IMG/VR virus record: IMGVR_UViG_3300047284_000481
Location: 1 to 35,218 of that record
Direction: 5' to 3' (one strand)
Source: a virus
Length of the DNA stretch: 35,218 nucleotides
The notes under the pieces were generated by a model, which was not told the origin of the DNA, ran no database searches, and worked only from the letters and a program-made list of their open reading frames with translations. The position numbers and the translations under genes are program-made. Positions 18,116 to 24,520 of the stretch are shown in pieces (position 1 is the first letter of the stretch; each line of letters opens with the position of its first letter).

Positions 18116-18693
18116 ATGGATTTGATGTATACAAATTATATCTTGCCATCAAACTGCACTTCACCAAAGACAACTACAATTTCTTTACTTTCAATGGAAA
18201 AACTAGAACAACTTTAGAATCCTTTGAGAAAAGAAGAGACAAATATTTTTTTAAAAAGTTAGCTACAAAATTTGATCATGATCAATTGATACAATATTTT
18301 GTATCTCATTTTGTGCAAAATGAAGACACTTGGATTGGAGACATTTCTAAAGTAGAACATGTCTCTGTATATTCAGAATGGCAAAGAAAAATTCAAAGTA
18401 TGAGTTTCATATTTTCAAACGATGTGGACACTCTACTAAAAGATACTGATTTTGAAGGAATTTTTAAGATAACTTCTACTCATCCTCCATTATTAAAAAA
18501 GTATTTGTCCAAATCTATAACCTTAGAAACATTGGTTATATTTAACCAGTTATTAAACTATGTTAAAGATTTTGATAAAACTATTCAAGATCCTATAGTA
18601 TGGCCAGAACTGAGAAGAAAAGTAGTAAAATACGAACCATTCCTTTCAGTAGACAAACCTAAATATAAACAGATACTTTTGTCGAAGGTATAG
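18112..18693 (+). CDS. 59: Helicase loader gp59
   Basis: 193 residues (T4 gp59 is 217). The N-terminal Tyr-Lys-Leu-Tyr-Leu-Ala-Ile-Lys, Lys-Arg-Arg-Asp-Lys-Tyr-Phe-Phe-Lys-Lys-Leu and Asp-Thr-Trp-Ile-Gly-Asp-Ile are very close to T4 gp59. It binds forked DNA and gp32 and loads the gp41 replicative helicase. Starts on an ATGA overlap with gp33. Confidence 0.92.
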   Translation: MNGFDVYKLYLAIKLHFTKDNYNFFTFNGKTRTTLESFEKRRDKYFFKKLATKFDHDQLIQYFVSHFVQNEDTWIGDISKVEHVSVYSEWQRKIQSMSFIFSNDVDTLLKDTDFEGIFKITSTHPPLLKKYLSKSITLETLVIFNQLLNYVKDFDKTIQDPIVWPELRRKVVKYEPFLSVDKPKYKQILLSKV

Positions 18694-18698
18694 CACTA

Positions 18699-19034
18699 AT
18701 GTCTTTTTTTGAACAAGAATTAATTCGTAATGAAATAGAAGAAATGACAAACTTATATCAAGAGATTTCTTTCTTGATGTATAGTCCATATAAAAAAACT
18801 GAAGAAAATCGTATTGAATGTCTTGATAAATTAGAAAGACTTGTAGAACTTCAAGAATTTCTATATTTCAGAGCTAAGTATTCAAGTGATAAAGAAGCTG
18901 AAGAATTCGTTGAAATGCTAAGAGCATCTGCTGTTTTCCTTGGGGTGCCTCCAGATGTTGATGTGTCACAAATCTTTACTCACATGAAAGAGGACATCGC
19001 CAAAGCCAAGGAAAGACTTGACAAATCTATCTGA
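18699..19034 (+). CDS. DUF1825-like protein of cyanobacteria and cyanophages
   Basis: 111 residues, all-helical. The start Met-Ser-Phe-Phe-Glu-Gln-Glu and the helical Tyr-Gln-Glu-Ile and Leu-Glu-Arg-Leu-Val-Glu-Leu-Gln-Glu-Phe segments, followed by Phe-Leu-Gly-Val-Pro-Pro-Asp, match DUF1825. The family is found in cyanobacteria and their phages; function unknown. Lies between gp59 and gp32, and the gp32 promoter starts inside its last codons. Confidence 0.75.
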   Translation: MSFFEQELIRNEIEEMTNLYQEISFLMYSPYKKTEENRIECLDKLERLVELQEFLYFRAKYSSDKEAEEFVEMLRASAVFLGVPPDVDVSQIFTHMKEDIAKAKERLDKSI

Positions 19035-19046
19035 CCCTGCTACCAT
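19018..19046 (+). promoter_or_regulatory. Early promoter of gene 32
   Basis: TTGACA (19018-19023), 17 nt, TACCAT (19041-19046), with a leader of about 55 nt to the gp32 ATG, long enough for the translational self-control known for T4 gene 32 (control here inferred). Confidence 0.6.
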
Positions 19047-19108
19047 AGTCATATGGGTTGGGGACCACAAGCCAAATCCATCTAATACAACAAATACGGA
19101 GAATACAC

Positions 19109-20014
19109 ATGTCTTTTGCAACACTCAAGCGTAACTCTGGCAATGCCTTTGAAAAGCTAACACAAGAGATCGAAAAAATGTCAACCACTGAAGGTGGTAC
19201 TGATGATCGCTTTTGGAAGCCAGAAATGGACAAAGCAGGCAATGGTTATGCTGTAATTCGTTTCCTACCTCCACCTGAAGGTGAAGATGTTCCTTGGGCT
19301 AAAGTTTGGAGTCACGCTTTCCAAGGTCCTGGTGGTTGGTATATCGAGAACTCACTTACTACCCTGAACAAAAAAGATCCAGTTGGTGAACTGAATCGTC
19401 AACTCTGGAACAGTGGTAGTGAGAAAGATAAAGAAGTTGCTCGCAAACAAAAGCGTAAGCTATCATACTATAGCAATATCTACGTCATCAAAGATCCTGC
19501 TCATCCAGAAAACGAAGGTAAAGTATTTCTTTACAAGTTTGGCAAGAAGATCTTTGATAAGATTACTGAAGCTATGCAACCTGCATTCGCAGATGAGAAG
19601 CCAATTAATCCATTTGATTTCTGGACTGGTGCCGATTTCAAAATCAAACTTCGCAAAGTTGACGGATACTGGAACTATGATAAGTCTGAGTTTGCAGATC
19701 CAGGAACTCTAGGAAATTATGATGATGACCAACTAGAGGCTATCTATTCCAAAACTTATAGCCTTGCACAATTTACTTCTGACAGTAACTTTAAAACATT
19801 TGAAGAACTACAGAAGCGTCTAAATGATGTACTCAATTCAAAGCCAACTCAGCGAATTGATCGTGAAACCTATGAAGATGAAGAGTCACAAGTAAATGAA
19901 AACATCACTTCTTTTGCTACTTCTGCCACTCCTTCCTTCTCTTCTCGTTCTACTAGCGATGAAGATGAAGACGACACTCTAAGTTACTTTGCTCGACTTG
20001 CTGAAGAAGACTGA
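19109..20014 (+). CDS. 32: Single-stranded DNA-binding protein gp32
   Basis: 301 residues from the ATG at 19109, equal to T4 gp32. The N-terminal Leu-Lys-Arg-Asn-Ser-Gly resembles the T4 cooperativity (LAST) motif. The OB core keeps Gly-Gly-Trp-Tyr-Ile-Glu-Asn, Lys-Asp-Pro-Ala-His-Pro-Glu-Asn-Glu-Gly-Lys-Val-Phe and Phe-Gly-Lys-Lys-Ile. The C-terminus is acidic and Ser-rich, as needed for partner binding. Unlike T4, the zinc-site Cys residues are absent: the Cys-rich segment is replaced by Lys-Asp-Pro-Val-Gly-Glu-Leu-Asn. It coats single-stranded DNA in replication, recombination and repair. Confidence 0.95.
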   Translation: MSFATLKRNSGNAFEKLTQEIEKMSTTEGGTDDRFWKPEMDKAGNGYAVIRFLPPPEGEDVPWAKVWSHAFQGPGGWYIENSLTTLNKKDPVGELNRQLWNSGSEKDKEVARKQKRKLSYYSNIYVIKDPAHPENEGKVFLYKFGKKIFDKITEAMQPAFADEKPINPFDFWTGADFKIKLRKVDGYWNYDKSEFADPGTLGNYDDDQLEAIYSKTYSLAQFTSDSNFKTFEELQKRLNDVLNSKPTQRIDRETYEDEESQVNENITSFATSATPSFSSRSTSDEDEDDTLSYFARLAEED

Positions 20015-20033
20015 AGTAATTCCATACTTTTCT

Positions 20034-20054
20034 GGGGGCACTGCCCCCTTTTTT
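20034..20054 (+). terminator. Terminator of gene 32
   Basis: GGGGGC/GCCCCC stem with loop ACT and a T6 tail, at the junction with the convergent gp53 gene. The minus strand has no T-run after the stem, so it acts for gp32 only. Confidence 0.9.
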
Positions 20055-20736
20055 ATGGCGTCTCTGAAAATCTAATTCCTGATTCGTCAATTTTATATGC
20101 AGTATCATATGAAAATAGAGTTTCAATCTCTTCTTTCATTATATTTAAATACTCTTGTTTGATTAAAAAGATATCTTTTTTCTTTTCGTTTTCTCTATAC
20201 TCAAATTCTCTGTTTGTAACTGGAGTCATAATTTCAGATCGAGTCAGTAGAATTCCATTTGGAGTAGTTAATGTAAATACATCAACCAATTGATTTTGTT
20301 CATTGTAATATGATGGATAGTATCCAACTGCTTGTTGCTCAGATCTTCCTTCATTATATTCAATAATTATTCCACCTTCTAGAATACGATTGCTTCCCTC
20401 GTATAATTCTCTCGTTTCCCAATATTTAACATCATCTTGATTTTGTCCGTATTTCTTTTCTATCGAAATATCCAATTCATAATCTGATACTGGCCAATCA
20501 TTATTCATATCAATGATGTTATTCAAAATTAAAATAGTCCAATACCATTCAGGAGAACCATATATTTTCTTTGATATGATTTCTGGAGTTTCACCATTTT
20601 GAACTGTATATTTTGTTGATGCAACATACAGCGCATTTAAATTATCTCTAAACCTAACTCTGCGAAATAAATTTTTTGAGATTTTTATTCCACCTTTGTA
20701 TGGATAATAAAAATTTGGTTGGGAATCAAAATACAT
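20053..20736 (-). CDS. 53: Baseplate wedge protein gp53
   Basis: 227 residues. The N-terminal half has the gp53/LysM-like pattern: Tyr-Thr-Val-Gln-Asn-Gly-Glu-Thr-Pro-Glu, Ile-Tyr-Gly-Ser-Pro-Glu-Trp-Tyr-Trp-Thr-Ile-Leu and Asn-Asn-Asp-Trp-Pro. gp53 clamps adjacent baseplate wedges in the final step of hub-wedge assembly. Two bases after the gp48 stop; the pair is the only minus-strand structural operon in the window. Late expression expected from the CATAAATA box before gp48. Confidence 0.88.
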   Translation of the reverse strand: MYFDSQPNFYYPYKGGIKISKNLFRRVRFRDNLNALYVASTKYTVQNGETPEIISKKIYGSPEWYWTILILNNIIDMNNDWPVSDYELDISIEKKYGQNQDDVKYWETRELYEGSNRILEGGIIIEYNEGRSEQQAVGYYPSYYNEQNQLVDVFTLTTPNGILLTRSEIMTPVTNREFEYRENEKKKDIFLIKQEYLNIMKEEIETLFSYDTAYKIDESGIRFSETP

Positions 20737-20738
20737 TT

Positions 20739-21716
20739 TTAGTATCCTCCTTCTTTCATTACATCAGATGCAGTAATAATTTCAGTTTCAGTAAAATTAA
20801 CACTTACATCATATGCAACTGGCGCAGGTCCACTCAATCCAGTTCCTTTGGTCATATGAGTAGCCCACACATTATCTGGAGTATAGTTCACAGTAATTGA
20901 TTTTAATACACAAGGTTTTATTTTTGGTAGTGATTGTATGATTACATTATCAGTTCCTGCACGTACCCAATTTAGTTCAAAAACATTTGGAACAGTTAGC
21001 CATCTATCTTGTAAATTATTTGTTGCGATGGTGGTATCTATTCCGTCGTTTGCTCCAAGTCTTGACGTGTAGTTTGGTAGAGAATAATATCTAAGAGCTT
21101 TAATGATTCTATGAATTCTAGACTGCTCACTTGCATTTCTAGGAACTAGTTTCCATGAAAAATTAAAATCTCTCATTCCAAGTCCTTTGAAGATTTGTTC
21201 TTCATATGGGTTCAAAATGACACCATTAATACCTTGAGTTAATGACTCAGAAGATAACTTTGAAACTTCACTGATCTTGTTTAGTAGAAATTCTGGAGTT
21301 CCATTTGCTGCCATCTTACTCAGATTTGCACCAAGACTAGAAACATCAGATAATGAAGCCGCAGCTAAAGCTGGTGCCATCTTTCCTAGAATTCCTAATT
21401 TTTCAGATCCCCATTGCAATTGATCACTGTAGTTTATATCATTTGGAACAGGAAGTAATACTGTAGATAATTTTGATCTCTGTCTTTTATTTGTTGTCGT
21501 ACTACTAGATACTGGGAATTCTTCTGGACTTTGAATATTCGTAATTCTATTATATTCTGAGCCTGAGTTAATGCCAGATTGTGCTATAGGAAGATATTCA
21601 AAAATATTAATCTTAAGCATATCATGCATATCTTTTACATCTGGCCAGTATAAATCTTGCTCAGATCCTGGCTGGAATGCATCAGTAGTATAATTTTTAC
21701 TTACTGTAATTGCCAT
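20739..21716 (-). CDS. 48: Baseplate tail-tube cap protein gp48
   Basis: 325 residues. The C-terminal half (Arg-Asp-Phe-Asn-Phe-Ser-Trp-Lys-Leu-Val-Pro-Arg, Ser-Glu-Gln-Ser-Arg-Ile, Val-Pro-Asn-Val-Phe-Glu-Leu, Val-Ser-Val-Asn-Phe-Thr-Glu-Thr-Glu) has the tube-like fold of gp48, which caps the baseplate with gp54 and starts tail-tube assembly. Divergent from gp4 with only 36 bases between starts. Confidence 0.85.
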   Translation of the reverse strand: MAITVSKNYTTDAFQPGSEQDLYWPDVKDMHDMLKINIFEYLPIAQSGINSGSEYNRITNIQSPEEFPVSSSTTTNKRQRSKLSTVLLPVPNDINYSDQLQWGSEKLGILGKMAPALAAASLSDVSSLGANLSKMAANGTPEFLLNKISEVSKLSSESLTQGINGVILNPYEEQIFKGLGMRDFNFSWKLVPRNASEQSRIHRIIKALRYYSLPNYTSRLGANDGIDTTIATNNLQDRWLTVPNVFELNWVRAGTDNVIIQSLPKIKPCVLKSITVNYTPDNVWATHMTKGTGLSGPAPVAYDVSVNFTETEIITASDVMKEGGY

Positions 21717-21755
21717 AAATATTTTATGATATGCCGATTTATAATAATATTTATG
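21714..21755. promoter_or_regulatory. Divergent late promoters with embedded start codons
   Basis: CATAAATA on plus (21714-21721) faces gp4; its CAT is the complement of the gp48 ATG. CATAAATA on minus (plus bases 21748-21755) faces gp48; its CAT is the complement of the gp4 ATG at 21753. No Shine-Dalgarno is visible in either leader. Confidence 0.65.
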
Positions 21756-22190
21756 AATACTTTAAAGGGAAAGTACTCCCCAACAAATGTTCATAAGTAC
21801 AAAGGTAATCCCAGGAACATAATTTATAGATCTTCTTGGGAATTGAAGTTTATGAAATATTGTGATACAAGACCAAATGTATTAGAGTGGGGATCTGAAG
21901 AGATCGTCATTCCATACAGATCTCCATTAGACAATAAAATTCATAGATACTTTGTAGATTTCTATGTTAAGATTCAAGATTCTAATGGAAATATTACTAA
22001 GTATCTGATTGAAATAAAACCAAGTAAACAAACAGTGCCTCCAAAAAAACCTCAACGGCAAACAAAAAGTTACATTTATGAAGTGACTGAGTATGTGAAA
22101 AATCAAGCCAAATGGAAAGCCGCTAAAGAATTCTGTGATGATAGAATGTGGAAATTTAAAATCCTCACAGAGTCGGAGTTAAAAGTATGA
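21753..22190 (+). CDS. 4: Head completion protein gp4
   Basis: 145 residues from the ATG at 21753. Contains Tyr-Arg-Ser-Ser-Trp-Glu-Leu-Lys-Phe-Met, Trp-Gly-Ser-Glu-Glu-Ile-Val-Ile-Pro-Tyr, Tyr-Phe-Val-Asp-Phe and Tyr-Leu-Ile-Glu-Ile-Lys-Pro, the conserved T4 gp4 (50) pattern with PD-(D/E)XK-like acids and ExK. It completes the DNA-filled head before tail joining. Overlaps the next gene (ATGA). Late promoter immediately upstream. Confidence 0.88.
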   Translation: MNTLKGKYSPTNVHKYKGNPRNIIYRSSWELKFMKYCDTRPNVLEWGSEEIVIPYRSPLDNKIHRYFVDFYVKIQDSNGNITKYLIEIKPSKQTVPPKKPQRQTKSYIYEVTEYVKNQAKWKAAKEFCDDRMWKFKILTESELKV

Positions 22191-22747
22191 GAAGAGAAGT
22201 ATCAGCAAGAACTAAAAATCAATCTGAGTTAAATATATTTGAGCAAGTAGATAAGCTTGCAAAAAATGATAAAGGATTTTATAGTAAGAGTTACAGCTGG
22301 TATAAAGATAATGTTGCTGCAGTGGCTAGAAAAAATGATATCTATAAAACTTTAGTTACTCTTGATGAAACACTGATTCCTTCTGGTGGTAATTTATACT
22401 TATTTGAATATAATGCAACTTGGGCCAAAAAACTTCCATACTATGATGAATTTCCCTTGGTTTATATGCTTCAGGGTGGAAGAAAATTTTTCGGAGCCAA
22501 TTTACATTATTTAAATTATTCTACAAGATATAAAGTTTTAAACAGTATTATAGATGGACGACCAACAATTCCGAAACAGTGTTTTCATAATTATGTTTAT
22601 GAAGGTCTTGACACACCGCTATTTAAAATAAATAGTGAAGACTGGATTAAATCTATATTTTTGCCTGTTGAAAGTTTTGTAAGTAGGCAAAGAGGATCAT
22701 ATAAACAAGTAAGCAAATCCTTTGTCTGGGGAGATTCTAAGAGATGA
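22187..22747 (+). CDS. Unknown conserved protein of the head and tail region
   Basis: 186 residues. Tyr-Leu-Phe-Glu-Tyr-Asn-Ala then Leu-Pro-Tyr-Tyr-Asp-Glu-Phe-Pro-Leu-Val and Phe-Gly-Ala-Asn-Leu-His-Tyr-Leu form a motif shared by many marine T4-like phages between head-completion and baseplate genes. In that place a structural or DNA-end role (such as gp2) would be possible, but I cannot assign it. Overlaps gp4 and gp54 by four bases each (ATGA). Confidence 0.7.
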   Translation: MRREVSARTKNQSELNIFEQVDKLAKNDKGFYSKSYSWYKDNVAAVARKNDIYKTLVTLDETLIPSGGNLYLFEYNATWAKKLPYYDEFPLVYMLQGGRKFFGANLHYLNYSTRYKVLNSIIDGRPTIPKQCFHNYVYEGLDTPLFKINSEDWIKSIFLPVESFVSRQRGSYKQVSKSFVWGDSKR

Positions 22748-23592
22748 AAAAAGATGATATCTTAAGTAGAGATATTAAAAATTTTAATGAGTTTAAATCC
22801 TACGTATCAACTCATGGATTTTCTCTTAGTAATTTCTACGACGTTCAATTTTTAATTGGAAATAATGGATCCAGTTTTTTGAAAAGTATTTTTACCAGAG
22901 GACTAGGGACTAATTCTGGAGGAAGTAATCAGGTTAGTCAACTGATGAGACTATATGCAGAAGAATGCACTATTCCTGGATATTCTATTTCAACTGGAGA
23001 TTTTAGAATTACAAATACTCCAAACATGAAGTATGCATATGGTATAGTAAATAATGAAATTACTATATCATTCATTGCAGATGCAGATTCTGAAATCAGA
23101 CAAACTTTTGATGCATGGGGAAATTATATCTACGCTGGAATTTCATCTAATACCGATACAACAAATATTTTAAATATTAATTCTAGAGATTTGATGGGCA
23201 GGACAAGATATAAAGATGAGTACACTTTAGATATTGCTGTCATTAAGTTGGAAAGATTTGCTAGCAGTAAACAAAATAGTGCTACAAGTATTATAGATAG
23301 AGTCACTGGAAAACAGACACCATATAAAACAGTACCACATTCACTTTTATTTCCTGGAGTGAATCCAGCATCTGAGAAGATGGCGACATCTCTTTTTGGT
23401 GAAGCAAGACAAAGATATTCAGTGCGTTTGAAGAACGCATTTCCGACAACAATATCTGCTATTCCTTTGAGTAGTGGATCATCTCAGTTAGTAAAAATTC
23501 AAGTTACATTTGAATATGATATGGCAGCACCAGCTTCACAAACTGGAGGAACTATTGAAGCAAGTAGTAACTGGAGGACTGTTGTTAACTAA
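22744..23592 (+). CDS. 54: Baseplate tail-tube initiator gp54
   Basis: 282 residues. Glu-Glu-Cys-Thr-Ile-Pro-Gly, Ile-Thr-Ile-Ser-Phe-Ile-Ala-Asp, Asp-Ala-Trp-Gly-Asn-Tyr-Ile-Tyr and Asn-Ala-Phe-Pro-Thr-Thr-Ile-Ser-Ala-Ile-Pro-Leu-Ser and a closing Val-Thr-Phe-Glu-Tyr-Asp are the tube-protein-like signature of gp54 (gp19-related fold). It nucleates tail tube polymerisation on the gp48 ring. Starts on ATGA overlap. Confidence 0.85.
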   Translation: MKKDDILSRDIKNFNEFKSYVSTHGFSLSNFYDVQFLIGNNGSSFLKSIFTRGLGTNSGGSNQVSQLMRLYAEECTIPGYSISTGDFRITNTPNMKYAYGIVNNEITISFIADADSEIRQTFDAWGNYIYAGISSNTDTTNILNINSRDLMGRTRYKDEYTLDIAVIKLERFASSKQNSATSIIDRVTGKQTPYKTVPHSLLFPGVNPASEKMATSLFGEARQRYSVRLKNAFPTTISAIPLSSGSSQLVKIQVTFEYDMAAPASQTGGTIEASSNWRTVVN

Positions 23593-23624
23593 CTAAATAA
23601 TTAAAAATTATATCATAATTTACT

Positions 23625-24335
23625 ATGCCATTACCTAAATTAGTTGCGCCTGTTTATGAGTTGGAACTTCCTTCAACTGGTCAAAAAATTAAATATCGTC
23701 CATTCCTAGTTAAAGAAGAGAAAGTTCTTTTACTTGCTATGGAATCTGAAGATGAAAAACAAATGATCAATGCAGTTCAAACTATTCTCAAAAACTGCAT
23801 TCAAACAAAAGTTAAAATTGATGATCTTTCTATCTTTGATATTGAATATTTGTTTCTGAACATTCGTGCTAAATCAGTTGGCGAAGAGATCGAATTGAAT
23901 GTGACCTGCCCTGATGATGGCGAAACACTAGTTCCTGTTACTCTAAATGTTGAAGAAATTAAGGTTCAGAAATCAGATGAGCATGAACGCATTATTGCAT
24001 TGACTGATAAGACTTCACTGGTTATGAAATATCCAAGTATGGAAATGTTTGTTCAAAACAATTTCACTGGAAATATGAAAACTGAAGATGTCTTTGAATT
24101 GGCTCAATCTTGCATTGATCAAGTAATTGACGGAGAAGAAGTTTATGAAGTCAAGAGTTTTAGTAAAAAAGAAATTACTGAATTCTTAGATAGCTTTGAT
24201 ACCAGTCAGTTCATGAAAGTGCAGAAATTTTTTGAGACTATGCCCAAACTAAGTCATACTATTACTGTTTCAAATCCAAATACAGGAAAAGAAAGCGAAG
24301 TTGTAATTGAGGGTCTTGCATCTTTTTTCGCATAA
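23625..24335 (+). CDS. 26: Baseplate hub assembly protein gp26 (frameshift upstream partner)
   Basis: 236 residues matching the T4 gp26-type baseplate protein family: N-terminal Pro-Leu-Pro-Lys-Leu-Val-Ala-Pro-Val-Tyr, Tyr-Arg-Pro-Phe-Leu-Val-Lys-Glu-Glu-Lys-Val, a Thr-Cys-Pro-Asp-Asp-Gly-Glu turn and a helical C-terminus. It ends Ala-Ser-Phe-Phe-Ala with the Phe-Phe codons on T TTT TTC (24323-24329). A 6-bp stem starts seven bases later, so some ribosomes should shift by -1 into the gp51-like frame. Unshifted and extended products would resemble the paired tail-assembly chaperones of other phages. Confidence 0.88.
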   Translation: MPLPKLVAPVYELELPSTGQKIKYRPFLVKEEKVLLLAMESEDEKQMINAVQTILKNCIQTKVKIDDLSIFDIEYLFLNIRAKSVGEEIELNVTCPDDGETLVPVTLNVEEIKVQKSDEHERIIALTDKTSLVMKYPSMEMFVQNNFTGNMKTEDVFELAQSCIDQVIDGEEVYEVKSFSKKEITEFLDSFDTSQFMKVQKFFETMPKLSHTITVSNPNTGKESEVVIEGLASFFA

Positions 24336-24357
24336 ATCTAGCACATCAATCGCTAGA
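24323..24357 (+). promoter_or_regulatory. Programmed -1 frameshift signal (gp26 to gp51)
   Basis: Slippery heptamer T TTT TTC (24323-24329) in the correct frame; a spacer of seven bases including the frame-0 stop TAA (24333-24335); a perfect 6-bp stem TCTAGC/GCTAGA (24337-24342 with 24352-24357) with a 9-nt loop. Confidence 0.75.
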
Positions 24358-24517
24358 GAATTATTTTCGTACTAATTTCGTATTGATACAACATCATAAG
24401 TGGTCTTTGAATGAGATTGAAATGTTGATTCCATGGGAACGAGATGTATATGTTGAGATGTTAATTGAATTTATTGAAGAAGAAAATAATAGGAATAAAA
24501 ATTCTCAGCCGCTCTAG
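24329..24517 (+). CDS. 51: gp51-like extension reached by -1 frameshift
   Basis: A 62-codon frame after the slip (24329 to TAG 24515-24517) with no suitable start codon of its own: the first ATG (about 24420) is half-way in. It encodes Leu-Glu-Asn-Tyr-Phe-Arg-Thr-Asn-Phe, Gln-His-His-Lys-Trp-Ser-Leu-Asn-Glu-Ile-Glu, Ile-Pro-Trp-Glu-Arg-Asp-Val-Tyr-Val and an acidic end, the pattern of short cyanophage gp51 (hub assembly catalyst) as I recall it. As a fusion the product is about 297 residues. It fills the gap before the next gene exactly (three bases). Confidence 0.7.
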   Translation, partial: RINLAHQSLENYFRTNFVLIQHHKWSLNEIEMLIPWERDVYVEMLIEFIEEENNRNKNSQPL

Positions 24518-24520
24518 TAA

